Assembly (NCBI GenBank): GCA_028280445.1
Contig: JANQLU010000136.1
Location: 434,001-498,000 of the forward strand
Source of the DNA: Pirellulaceae bacterium
GTDB lineage: Bacteria > Planctomycetota > Planctomycetia > Pirellulales > Pirellulaceae
Reading direction: 5' to 3'
DNA length: 64,000 nt
This document shows positions 25,681 to 34,037 of the stretch, one piece after another. The position numbers were made by a program, and so were the translations under genes. Every line of letters begins with the position of its first letter. The first letter of the stretch is position 1. Below the pieces are notes generated by a model. It had not been told where the DNA came from, ran no database searches, and worked only from the letters and a program-made list of their open reading frames with translations.

Positions 25681-28101
25681 TTACTTCTTTTGTTGCGATT
25701 TTGCCCGAAGCAGCCTTCTGAATGAAGCTCGGATGCGAAGCAATCGTGCTTCCTCCCGGTGCCCTGGCGGGATAATATCGAGCTGGGTTTCCACCTGCCT
25801 CAATGACCGGCGAAGTTTTTCGGTGCTGACATTATTTAACAACGCTTCGAAAGTTGGACGGTCCGTCAATGACGATTCCAGAATGATCGACTGCTCCCCA
25901 GTCCAGCGACCGGCCGAAGCAACTTGATCAGCCGCAAGCTGGACAGCCATTTTTGACACGTCTTCAAGGTTGGCCGTGGCCCAGGCTTCTTCGCCGGAAT
26001 AATGGGCATAGGAAATGAAAATTGCTTTGCCTGCGGCATCGATCATCGTCAAATATGGCACATGATCGATGACTCGCTCAACCGCAAAATTTGCTGCAGC
26101 ACGGGCGACGGCTTCTGGAACGGGAACACCATTGTCAATTCGCTCAAACGAATCGGCAACGGCGTTCATCATGCTCAACCCAAGCATCCCTTTGTCAAAA
26201 GCCGACATGCCTTTGGCTTGCTTGGAAACTTCGGTAACCGCTTGACCAATTGCCGGCTGGTAACGACCAGGAATTTCCTTGAAAAAGGATTTGAACTTCT
26301 CCCAGCGGGTCGGTGATGTTACCTGCTTGAGAGCTTCCAGTCTGGATTTGAGTTTGCGTGCTTTCGTCGTTCCGGCTCTGGTCTTTTCAATTGCATTCAA
26401 AAGGCCATCGATACGTCTGGGGCTCAAGATTCCGTTCTTGACCAGTCCAGCAATTTCGCTGTTCAGCTTGCTTTTCAACGCCTTGCGGATTTTGTGGATA
26501 TCGGCGCCTGACTCTCCCATTTTTTCAATCAATTTCAAAAAGTCATCCACCTTTTTCCGAGCGGCCAGCAATTGAACCATTTCTTTACTTGCATTTGCGC
26601 GATCCCAGTTTGCCACGATGTAATCGATATGGCCTTTGAGATCCATGAAACGTTTAGCTGGTGAATCGGTCGTTGAATCGGCAGGGTTATGAGTCCTTTT
26701 TCCCTTTCGAGGGATACCGGTCGCATCACTCCAGGCGTCGCCGAGATCGCCGTGGACTCGATTCGAAGAGTCAACATAGATACGGTCGTTGTAGCGTTCA
26801 ACAGTTTCTTCGTTTTCAGATTGATTGGATCCATGGCGCGACAAACGTCGACGATGCGCTTCGATTTGTTCAATTTTTGGATCGGGCTTGAGAATCATTG
26901 CGGAACCACAAGGTGTTTGCGCGAGTGCAGTTTTCAGTTTTCCGTCAATATGCGCCTGTCGTTTTTTCAGATCTTCCTCGTAGACCTTGCGATGAAGCTC
27001 AAGTGCTTTTTTCAAACGTTCAATCGCTTTGTCCACGCTTTTGACGTACGTTTCATAAGCTGTTTTCCAGTCGGGATATTTTTCGCGCCAGTATTTCGCG
27101 GTTTTCTGATTTCCCGCCGCTTTTGCATCGGTGATTTTTTTCCGGATGCCGGTTCCAGAAATGCTGTAAGTAAGCGAAGGGACATGAACGACTGTCTCTT
27201 CGCCTTTCTTTCTGGCTTTTTCAATAGCGATCATTTCTTCGATCTTGCCATTGGAAACTGTGTAAGAAATCATTTTATTGTGATTTGAATATTTCTTTTT
27301 GCGCCACGACTGCTGAACCTCGTCGCGTGCTTTTTCGGCCTTCTTGATATCTTCTAGCACCTTGTTGCGATTTGCATGGTATCCGTATGCAGGCACGTGT
27401 AAGCTGAAGGTACCCGCCGTGATGTCCGCTTTGACTTTTTGCAGGACCTTCCGTTCAGCAGCAAGGTGTTTGTCGATTCCGGCTCCGTCGAGAGTGTATC
27501 CCAATGGAGTCAAATGAAAGCCCGGCTCGCGTTTGTCGCAGGCTGCAATGAGTTTTTGTTCTTTCGCAATCGCTTCACGAAGGCGGTTCAGGTTGAAGGT
27601 ACCCCCAAGCGTTCGAAAATGCATTCCAACGATGCCTTTCGCATACTCGGCCATCCGTTTTGCATTCTTTGCTTTTTGTTCGGCAATAAAAAGCTCCCAA
27701 CCTTTTTCGTCGTGCCGATGGCTAAGCCCTTCGACTTTGGTCCGTTCCAGCCCCAAAAGCCCCAACTTTTTCAAGGCACCATTCGCGAGCTCAATCTGTC
27801 GGTTGCGGACGACCGTTTCGTCGTTGCGTTTCTTTGCCAGACCATGGATCGCATCTTGATAAAGTTGAATTTTGTCTTCATGACCAATTCGCTTGAGGGC
27901 GAGTTTTTGTTCATATTGCCCAAGCGCTATCTGTGCATTGAGAACCCGTGTAATAAACGGCTCAAGAACGCGTTTGGTTGTTTTGCCGCATGTTGGAGTT
28001 TCTTTCTTTTTGTCTTGCCCGAAACAATCCAGCGGCAATTGCATGAACAGAATACAAATTTGCCCAACAGTCAACAAAATCAGACTTTGTTTGAATCGCA
28101 T
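25681..28101 (-). CDS. Secreted coiled-coil protein with alternating beta/coil repeats
   Basis: Unrecognised protein, 806 residues from the ATG ending at 28101 (MRFKQSLILLTVGQ). This start gives a clean signal peptide; a longer frame reaches 28197 but puts 32 residues before it. The N-terminal half has about five repeats, each a short beta motif followed by a helix, for example FHLTPLGYTLDGAGIDKHL, FSLHVPAYGYHANRNKVLE and VVHVPSLTYSISGTGIRKK. The C-terminal half is helical and includes a hydrophobic-rich stretch around 640-720. Mostly Lys/Glu-rich coiled coil, so an extended envelope protein is plausible. It is convergent with the gene at 24975. Confidence 0.85.
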   Translation of the reverse strand: MRFKQSLILLTVGQICILFMQLPLDCFGQDKKKETPTCGKTTKRVLEPFITRVLNAQIALGQYEQKLALKRIGHEDKIQLYQDAIHGLAKKRNDETVVRNRQIELANGALKKLGLLGLERTKVEGLSHRHDEKGWELFIAEQKAKNAKRMAEYAKGIVGMHFRTLGGTFNLNRLREAIAKEQKLIAACDKREPGFHLTPLGYTLDGAGIDKHLAAERKVLQKVKADITAGTFSLHVPAYGYHANRNKVLEDIKKAEKARDEVQQSWRKKKYSNHNKMISYTVSNGKIEEMIAIEKARKKGEETVVHVPSLTYSISGTGIRKKITDAKAAGNQKTAKYWREKYPDWKTAYETYVKSVDKAIERLKKALELHRKVYEEDLKKRQAHIDGKLKTALAQTPCGSAMILKPDPKIEQIEAHRRRLSRHGSNQSENEETVERYNDRIYVDSSNRVHGDLGDAWSDATGIPRKGKRTHNPADSTTDSPAKRFMDLKGHIDYIVANWDRANASKEMVQLLAARKKVDDFLKLIEKMGESGADIHKIRKALKSKLNSEIAGLVKNGILSPRRIDGLLNAIEKTRAGTTKARKLKSRLEALKQVTSPTRWEKFKSFFKEIPGRYQPAIGQAVTEVSKQAKGMSAFDKGMLGLSMMNAVADSFERIDNGVPVPEAVARAAANFAVERVIDHVPYLTMIDAAGKAIFISYAHYSGEEAWATANLEDVSKMAVQLAADQVASAGRWTGEQSIILESSLTDRPTFEALLNNVSTEKLRRSLRQVETQLDIIPPGHREEARLLRIRASFRRLLRAKSQQKK

Positions 28102-29065
28102 GATTGAATACCTGTCTTTTGTTAAGTGAATGCAACGAACTCGCAATCGGTAGTGCTCCCTGATTTCTGATTCCCGTGAACCAGAAAAAGCGGACAAGCA
28201 AAATCGAAAATTCTTGATCGAATCGACAAATTGTCGATAAACAAGTGAAATATGTGCCCAAACAGCTCAAAACGAAAAACTATTGGCGTCCTGTTTCAGA
28301 ACTGCACCGGCCCGACACGCGACGCAGGGAACCAAGACAGCGAGAAACGCATTGGCTTCATCGTTCGAACGCATATTGGTTTGGCAATACGCGGTGCCGA
28401 AATCAGAAATTTAGCGTTTTCTGGCACGTATCAGAAAACCTCAACAAACGACCGTTTAGTGACACTCGCTGTTGTGAGAAAAAACATCAAAAACGTCGGG
28501 GATTTTGAATTCCCATTTTGTCGTTTCACAATCAACGAACCAGAATCTCATTGATTTTGGGACTGCACATTTCGTGTAGTTGCAAATCCAGCAAGCGACA
28601 AAACAAGTGACAATGTTGGCAATCCAAAGCCAATACGTATACAATGCAAACGCAAAGCAAAGTTGATGAAGTCCTTCAAAACTACGTAAATCCAATCCAT
28701 TTGCAATGTAAAGCCAACGCCGGATAACTAGGGCCGGTAGGAACCGGCCCTACGTTGTATAATCGTAACCCGATGTGGGGGCCAGCGGCACCTGAGCTGT
28801 GTAATTTTCTCTTACGCGTCGGGTTGTGATTTTGTCTTGCACAAACATCCAACGATTTTTATGTAAGTCGTTCACCTCAATTTCTAAGTGCAAATTCGCT
28901 GCAACTCGCTGGCAGCTGCCCAACCCCACTACCGACTGCGTTTGGTTGTTGTCTATCCTTTAATAGTTGCCTGCTACAAAAATCATCAGGTCTTCGGTGA
29001 TCAACTTGGGACAGGCAATCTGAATCTGTTTGTTTGGTACTGCATCAAGGAGTTTGGTGTTTTCC
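28102..29065. other. 964-base intergenic region
   Basis: No convincing gene. A 100-codon plus-strand frame (28252-28554) lacks a ribosome-binding site, signal or recognisable domain. The region contains one complete family B palindrome at 28729-28754 and a loose inverted pair AACCCGA / TCGGGTT about 50 bases apart (near 28768 and 28819). The last part must carry the promoter of the HD-domain gene. Confidence 0.45.
28729..28754. repeat. Repeat family B, compact palindromic copy
   Basis: TAGGGCCGGT-AGGA-ACCGGCCCTA: here the two half-sites are joined directly without the 13-base middle part of the long units. It can form an 11-bp hairpin. Confidence 0.8.
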
Positions 29066-29653
29066 ATGAGTGAATTTACTTTCGATCGAGAATCCGCAGT
29101 CGCTTTAATGCACCATCACACGCAAAACGTAGCTTTGCGTCGACACATGTATGCTGTTGAACTGACCATGAAGGCCTATGCTGAAAAACTCGGCGAAGAT
29201 GTGCAGCGCTGGGGGATTGTTGGACTGCTTCACGATTTTGATTACGAAGAAAACCCCAACCCTCCGGATCATCCCTTGGTCGGCTCACAGATTTTGACAG
29301 ATCTCGGCTACCCGGAAGATGTGATTTACGCCATCAAATCGCATGTCGATCATCTCCCCGATTGTCCTCGTGTTTCAACGATGGACAAAGCGTTGTTTGC
29401 CTGTGACGAATTGTGTGGGTTTATCGTTGCAGTCGGGCTGGTCCGTCCCGAAGGACTCAACGGTATGAAAGCGAAAAGTGTTCGCAAAAAAATGAAGCAA
29501 AAAAGTTTTGCTGCCGCCGTCAGTCGCGAAGACATCACGTCCGGCGCCGAAGAGTTTGGGGTCGAACTCGCCGAACATATTCAATTTTGTATCGACGCGC
29601 TGGTGCCGCATGCGGAATTGCTGGGATTTGAAAGCACAGCCACGCCGGAGTAA
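29066..29653 (+). CDS. HD-domain phosphohydrolase-like protein
   Basis: HD-superfamily metal-dependent phosphohydrolase, 195 residues. Metal ligands fit H28 in RRHMYAVE, the HD pair in GLLHDFDYE, histidines in IKSHVDHLPD, and a later Asp in ALFACDELCG. The group is usually annotated HDIG/HD; members cut nucleotides or phosphoesters, but the substrate cannot be told. The start is the ATG at 29066 with AAGGAG 12 bases upstream, somewhat far; a longer frame from 29030 is possible. It lies 39 bases before the pterin dehydratase gene and is probably co-transcribed with it. Confidence 0.87.
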   Translation: MSEFTFDRESAVALMHHHTQNVALRRHMYAVELTMKAYAEKLGEDVQRWGIVGLLHDFDYEENPNPPDHPLVGSQILTDLGYPEDVIYAIKSHVDHLPDCPRVSTMDKALFACDELCGFIVAVGLVRPEGLNGMKAKSVRKKMKQKSFAAAVSREDITSGAEEFGVELAEHIQFCIDALVPHAELLGFESTATPE

Positions 29654-29692
29654 AACATACATATCAGGTCACCCCCATCTAAAGGATCAAAA

Positions 29693-30055
29693 ATGGACGT
29701 TCAATCTTCTGAACAATTAACGCAGAAAAAATGTGAGCCTTGTGAGGGCGGCGTCGACCCGTGTCCACTGCCACATGTCAAAGAGCAACTCGACAAATTG
29801 CCGGGTTGGTACATCACTCATGAAGGTCAACGTATTCGAAAAGACTGGACTGTCAAAAATTTCATGGCGGGACTCGATTTTTTCAATCGCGTGGCCGAGA
29901 TCGCCGAAGCCGATGGTCATCACCCCGATTTGCATCTGGAAAGCTACAAATTAGTTTCCATTGGTTTATGGACGCACGCCATCGGTGGTTTGAGCGAAAA
30001 CGATTTTATTTTGGCTGCCAAGATCGACGCGTTGCCTATCGAACTTGAGGGTTAA
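29693..30055 (+). CDS. phhB: Pterin-4a-carbinolamine dehydratase
   Basis: 4a-hydroxytetrahydrobiopterin dehydratase family (PCD/DCoH), 120 residues, which dehydrates 4a-carbinolamine pterins and regenerates the cofactor of aromatic amino acid hydroxylases. The signature EADGHHPDLHLESYKLVSI holds the two active-site histidines and is followed by WTHAIGGLSENDFILAAKID. The N-terminus carries extra cysteines (KCEPCEGGVDPC) before the canonical GW motif. No phenylalanine hydroxylase gene is in the window, so its partner or substrate pterin is uncertain. Confidence 0.95.
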   Translation: MDVQSSEQLTQKKCEPCEGGVDPCPLPHVKEQLDKLPGWYITHEGQRIRKDWTVKNFMAGLDFFNRVAEIAEADGHHPDLHLESYKLVSIGLWTHAIGGLSENDFILAAKIDALPIELEG

Positions 30056-30064
30056 CCTGATCTT

Positions 30065-30133
30065 GTGAGCGGCAAGGTGCAAGCCGCCGGTTCGTTAGTG
30101 CGTCGTACCGGCGGCTAGCGCCTTGCCGCTCAC
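30065..30133. repeat. Palindromic repeat family A, copy 2
   Basis: GTGAGCGGCAAGGTGCAAGC opens the unit and GGCTAGCGCCTTGCCGCTCAC closes it as the inverse arm. It begins 9 bases after the pterin dehydratase stop codon, where it could act in 3'-end formation. The right flank TTTAATCAACGCTAGGTCG matches the flank of copy 4. Confidence 0.9.
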
Positions 30134-30201
30134 ATCAAATTCACAGTTTCCGATTTAATCAACGCTAGGTCGAAAAACAATCGACATTTTGGCACAACAA
30201 A

Positions 30202-30240
30202 AAACGGGGGTCGAAGTCCTGGATTTCGACCTCGGTTTAT
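30202..30240 (+). terminator. Possible hairpin terminator before pyrB
   Basis: GGTCGAA / TTCGACC stem (7 bp, extendable through CG pairs) at about 30208-30232, followed by GGTTTATGTG, a poor T-tract. It is the only terminator-like structure between the pterin dehydratase gene and pyrB besides repeat A. Confidence 0.35.
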
Positions 30241-30349
30241 GTGTTGGCGATTAATGCGGGAAAAGTGTCGTCAATCGAACTAAGACCAATGGCCGATTTT
30301 GAAATGGCGCGGTATTCTTGTGGAAATTCGCGTCCCAATCCATCGGTCC

Positions 30350-31561
30350 ATGAACGATACCTTTCGAGAACTCGATCGATTTGAAGATCGTTTTGCGCAA
30401 AATCAACGACGAAAAGTTGAGCAGTTTCAACGTGGTGGTCGACTCAAACACCTGATTCTTGCTGGACAGCTCAATCTCGACTTGCTCGGTCGTTTGCGGC
30501 ATTCGGCCGACAAAATCAGGCAGTTGTCCAAATCCAAGCAAGGCTGTGATCGGCTCAGACATTTGTTGTCTCACAAACGGGCGATGCTCTATTTTACGCA
30601 GCCTTCGACCCGAACTTTTCTGTCATTCACAGCGGCTTGTCAAATTTTGGGGATCACCTGCAACGAGGTGCGCGATCGACGCACCAGTAGCGAAGTCAAA
30701 CGCGAATCGCCATTTGATTCGATTCGGATGTTTAGCAGTTATTTTGACATCATCATCATGCGGAGCCCGGTGGCCAAATTTGCCGAAGGCTGCGCCTACT
30801 TGATGAACGAGCTCGAGCAAAAAGGAATGCGGAGTGTTCCGATCATCAATGGCGGCTCGGGATCCGACGAACATCCAACTCAAGCCTTGTTGGATGCCTA
30901 CACCATTCAACGGACTTTTGCCTTTGATCCGCTGCCTGACTCGGTAAGCGATCGATTCGAAGATTTTCGCCGCCAATATCCTAATTTGACTCGTTCCCCG
31001 GCCAACAAAACCTATTGCTTTTGTGGCGACATGGGCCGGGGTCGAACTGTTCGATCATTGGCAACCGTCCTGTCGCAATACGAAAATACGCAAATGGTTT
31101 TTGTTTCTCCCGATCACGCGACACTGCGAATGGAACCGCAATTGTTGTCGCGTTTAGCCGATGCGGGCGTCGAAGTTCACGAAGCGTTTTCGTTGGACGA
31201 ATCGTTCGAAGGCAAACCATTGTTGTCACAAGTCGATTGCCTTTATATGACACGTATTCAACGCGAACATAACTCGGAACGTGACTCGGACGATTTCGAT
31301 AAACTGGATTTGTCGTTGTATCGATTAACATCCGAGCGTGTGGCGCAAATGCGGGAATACGCGCCGATCTTACATCCTTTCCCGCGCGATAGTGTTATCG
31401 ACGAGATTCCATTGGAAATCGACCAGGACCCGCGAGCCATGTATTTTCGCCAAGCCCGAAACGGTATGTGGTCCCGGGCTGCGTTGCTGGTCCATTTGTT
31501 TGACGTTTCCGAAGAGCTTCAGGCACTGTACGAGGAATATTACGGATCGACCTACATCTAA
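30350..31561 (+). CDS. pyrB: Aspartate carbamoyltransferase catalytic subunit, extended form
   Basis: Catalyses carbamoyl phosphate plus L-aspartate to N-carbamoyl-aspartate, the committed step of pyrimidine synthesis. Family motifs: the carbamoyl-phosphate loop STRT (86-89), SSEVKRES (113-120), HPTQ (175-178), GDMGRGRTVRSL (226-237) and HPFPR near the C-terminus, then QARNGMWSRAALL. At 403 residues it is about 90 longer than the usual catalytic chain; the extra is mainly N-terminal plus an insert around 195-220. The ATG at 30350 is preferred, although no clear ribosome-binding site precedes it; a TTG frame extends to 30299. No regulatory pyrI is adjacent. It converges on a small zinc-ribbon gene with 3 bases between them. 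Confidence 0.93.
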   Translation: MNDTFRELDRFEDRFAQNQRRKVEQFQRGGRLKHLILAGQLNLDLLGRLRHSADKIRQLSKSKQGCDRLRHLLSHKRAMLYFTQPSTRTFLSFTAACQILGITCNEVRDRRTSSEVKRESPFDSIRMFSSYFDIIIMRSPVAKFAEGCAYLMNELEQKGMRSVPIINGGSGSDEHPTQALLDAYTIQRTFAFDPLPDSVSDRFEDFRRQYPNLTRSPANKTYCFCGDMGRGRTVRSLATVLSQYENTQMVFVSPDHATLRMEPQLLSRLADAGVEVHEAFSLDESFEGKPLLSQVDCLYMTRIQREHNSERDSDDFDKLDLSLYRLTSERVAQMREYAPILHPFPRDSVIDEIPLEIDQDPRAMYFRQARNGMWSRAALLVHLFDVSEELQALYEEYYGSTYI

Positions 31562-31564
31562 AAA

Positions 31565-31774
31565 CTACAGGTCGAGTTCTTCTGCTTCTTGCTCAAATTC
31601 AACGTTGCCTTTTCCGGCATCCAGTTTGATACGAACAGTAAACGCTTTGTCGCAATTTTTGTGGGGGCACTGAATTGTCTGACCGTTTTGAGCTTCGGAA
31701 ATAATCAATTCTTTTTTGCATGACGGGCAGCGGGCTTGAAATGCCTTGCGCGTTTCGATTGGTCGTTTAGTCAT
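31565..31774 (-). CDS. Small zinc-ribbon protein
   Basis: Unnamed protein of 69 residues. Two CxxC pairs form a likely zinc site: RCPSCKKEL and IQCPHKNC. An acidic C-terminus (EQEAEELDL) follows. The ATG ending at 31774 has AGGA 6 bases upstream, so it is chosen over the frame extension to 31792. Similar ribbons are widespread in planctomycetes as short proteins or as N-terminal domains (compare the MoxR protein at 38944), but no function can be given. Its 3' end abuts that of pyrB. Confidence 0.8.
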   Translation of the reverse strand: MTKRPIETRKAFQARCPSCKKELIISEAQNGQTIQCPHKNCDKAFTVRIKLDAGKGNVEFEQEAEELDL

Positions 31775-31880
31775 CTCGGTTCCTGATTGCAAATACTCGT
31801 TCTATTTTTCTCAATTCAAAAAAGATTGGCCAGTCAGATTTTAATGAAGGTTCGATGAAGCATTTGTGAGTGGTCGTTGG

Positions 31881-31938
31881 GTAGGGCCGGTTCCTACCGG
31901 CCGTTTTGTTGGATTCGCCCGGTGGGAACTGGCCCTAC
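31881..31938. repeat. Repeat family B, complete long unit (copy beside family A)
   Basis: Left half GTAGGGCCGGTTCCTACCGG, a middle of GTTTTGTTGGATTCG, right half CGGTGGGAACTGGCCCTAC. The two halves are inverse to each other. The same layout is at 41678, and in both places family A follows within 35 bases. Confidence 0.88.
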
Positions 31939-31965
31939 AGTGCGTCGGAAGGGGCGAGGCCACCC

Positions 31966-32034
31966 GTGAGCGGCAAGGCACTAGCCACCGGTTTATAGCG
32001 CTAACGAACCGGCGGCTAGCGCCTTGCCGCTCAC
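31966..32034. repeat. Palindromic repeat family A, copy 3
   Basis: GTGAGCGGCAAGGCACTAGC opens and GCTAGCGCCTTGCCGCTCAC closes. It has one or two changes from copies 1 and 4. It is followed by AGGATCAGGCT, the inverse of sequence preceding copies 1 and 2. Confidence 0.9.
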
Positions 32035-32083
32035 AGGATCAGGCTCGGCCGAGAGGCCTCGCCCTCCCGAAAACAAAGCGCAA

Positions 32084-32115
32084 TAAAAAAAGGCGACTGC
32101 TTTAAAACAGTCGCC
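32084..32115 (-). terminator. Rho-independent terminator of the sigma factor gene
   Basis: The stem GGCGACTG / CAGTCGCC with an 8-base loop is followed on the minus strand by a T-run of seven. It lies 31 bases after the sigma factor stop codon. Confidence 0.9.
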
Positions 32116-32146
32116 AATCGGAGAACACCTAGAAAGGGTGCGTTTT

Positions 32147-33715
32147 TTATGCGGTATCGGCTGTTGCACCGTCGGTAAACGGATCGGTGCCGTCGAGAAA
32201 ACTCGCTAACGCCTGGCTGCGGTAGGGTTGTTGAAGTTTACGAACTGCCTTGGATTCGATCTGTCGAACGCGTTCGCGAGTTACCGAGAAAATTTTCCCG
32301 ACTTCTTCGAGCGTGTAGGAATAACCATCGGCCAATCCGTATCGCAGACGCAGGATTTCTCGTTCGCGATAGTTCAAATGTTCCATGGCTTCTTCGATTC
32401 GCAATTTCAACGCTTGCTGATTCGTTTCATACAACGGATCGTCATCCCGATAGTCTTCGAGGAACTCGCCAAAGTAGCTGTCATCGTGATCACCAACCGG
32501 TTGATCCAATGACAGAGGTTGGCGAGCCATTTTCATGATGACCCGAGCATCTTCGAGCGACAGATTGGCTCGTTCAGCGGTTTCTTCGGGAGATGGGTCG
32601 CGGCCCAATTCCTGGACCAGGTCACGCATGACATTGCGAACTTTGCTCATCGTGTCGATCATGTGAACGGGAACTCGAATCGTACGGCTTTGATCGGCAA
32701 TCGCTCGCGTGATCGCTTGTCGAATCCACCAAGTCGCGTAGGTCGAGAATTTGTATCCGCGTTCATGTTCGAATTTGTCGACGGCCCGCATCAATCCGGT
32801 ATTGCCCTCTTGGATCAGATCCAAAAAGCTCAATCCGCGGTTGCGATATTTTTTGGCAATCGAAACGACTAACCGTAAATTGCCGGCCGACAGAATCCGT
32901 TTAGCGGAATCGTGTTTGGTTTGTAGATCACGAGTTTTGTTCACCAGGCGAGAAAGTGTTCTGGGACTTTCGTAGGTTTTTTGCATCAGGTAATGCAATT
33001 CCGCTTTGAGCTCTTCGATGGTCCGGTTTCCTGCGATTCCCGTTTCGTTTTGACTGGCGTCTTGAACCAATTCGTAGAGACATTGCATTTCTTGATTGAT
33101 TCGCTCCAGCTGGCGAAACATCGGTTTGATGCGTGTGTATCGCAGATTGAGTTCCTCGATCAGTCGGACGGCTTTGTTTCGCCGACGAATCAGGCTTTTC
33201 CATGCCGCACGTCGTTCGGCGGATTTGTTTTTCTTGCAAATCGCAACCGCATAATCATTGCGATTTTCTTTGAGCATGTTTTTCAGCGTGACCAGATTGG
33301 GCACTAACCGCTGCATAATTCGTTTCTTTTCTGCTTTGTTGGTGACAGAGACTTCGATCGTTCGATCCAGTCGCAATTTTCCATCACGGACTTGCTCCAG
33401 TTCTTCGATCGCACCGTGCAACATGAAATCGGTTGCCAACATAGTATTGCGATACCGCAAACGCGTTGAGTCGATTTTTTTTGCTGCAGAAATTTCTTCG
33501 TCGCGTGAAAGTAATGGAATTTGACCCATTTGCATCAGGTAAACACGAACCGGATCATCAATCGAGTCTTCTTCTTTTTCAGACGTCGGTTTTTCCAGAT
33601 CTTGATTACCAATTTCTTTTTCGTCGGTTTGTTGAACGTCAATTTTGGAACTGTCTTCGATAGATGAATTGGTCGAAGATGCGGCTTTTTTTTTCGTGGG
33701 TCGGGACTTGCTCAT
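32147..33715 (-). CDS. rpoD: Primary-type sigma-70 RNA polymerase sigma factor
   Basis: Sigma factor of 522 residues with regions 1.2 to 4.2. Region 1.2 has DDPVRVYLMQMGQIPLLSRDEE, region 2 has NLRLVVSIAKKYRNRGLSFLDLIQEGN and FSTYATWWIRQAITRAI, and region 4.2 has YTLEEVGKIFSVTRERVRQIE. A charged N-terminal extension (1-50) replaces the long region 1.1, and an insert lies between 1.2 and 2. AGAGGA lies 6 bases before the ATG ending at 33715, and a terminator follows. The layout is that of the housekeeping or a closely related group 2 sigma factor; which one cannot be decided without the rest of the genome. Confidence 0.92.
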   Translation of the reverse strand: MSKSRPTKKKAASSTNSSIEDSSKIDVQQTDEKEIGNQDLEKPTSEKEEDSIDDPVRVYLMQMGQIPLLSRDEEISAAKKIDSTRLRYRNTMLATDFMLHGAIEELEQVRDGKLRLDRTIEVSVTNKAEKKRIMQRLVPNLVTLKNMLKENRNDYAVAICKKNKSAERRAAWKSLIRRRNKAVRLIEELNLRYTRIKPMFRQLERINQEMQCLYELVQDASQNETGIAGNRTIEELKAELHYLMQKTYESPRTLSRLVNKTRDLQTKHDSAKRILSAGNLRLVVSIAKKYRNRGLSFLDLIQEGNTGLMRAVDKFEHERGYKFSTYATWWIRQAITRAIADQSRTIRVPVHMIDTMSKVRNVMRDLVQELGRDPSPEETAERANLSLEDARVIMKMARQPLSLDQPVGDHDDSYFGEFLEDYRDDDPLYETNQQALKLRIEEAMEHLNYREREILRLRYGLADGYSYTLEEVGKIFSVTRERVRQIESKAVRKLQQPYRSQALASFLDGTDPFTDGATADTA

Positions 33716-34037
33716 GTTGTTCCTCTGCTGGTGTTTCCGAGTGGAACAAGTTCAAAGCAGTCGTAATGCCAAACCGGGTTATGGAACGCAGCGTTTTGTC
33801 GTAAGCTGTTGATGGATAACGATTTGTGTTGTTTTTGGTATCATGGATGTTCGGCGATTGATGTTTCGCAAAATCAACAGACATATTTTTTTTCTCACAT
33901 TGTTTCGAAATCGCAACATTTTCGCATTTTTGCCGAATCATGGGCACGTACAGCAGTGCCAGTTGTTTTGAACATCTGCGGCAAACAAAATATGAATATC
34001 TCATTAGCCAATCATTTCCCGGGGGTCTGGAGAATCT
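33716..34037. other. 322-base divergent promoter region
   Basis: It separates the sigma factor gene (minus) from the RDD-SpoIIM cluster (plus) and should hold both promoters. No repeat, hairpin or additional gene was seen; the middle part (about 33870-33930) is AT-rich. Confidence 0.45.

Larger units (their letters stand above)
31775..32146. other. 372-base gap carrying a composite B-A repeat and the rpoD terminator
   Basis: It lies between the start of the zinc-ribbon gene and the end of the sigma factor gene, both on the minus strand. It is almost filled by family B (31881-31938), family A (31966-32034) and the terminator at 32084-32115. An inverted copy of the CCTGATCCTGTGAGCGG flank follows family A. 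Confidence 0.75.

Noticed and set aside
28252..28554. Possible 100-residue gene in the 964-base gap
   Set aside because: No ribosome-binding site, signal peptide or domain, and base use unlike neighbouring genes; left as intergenic.
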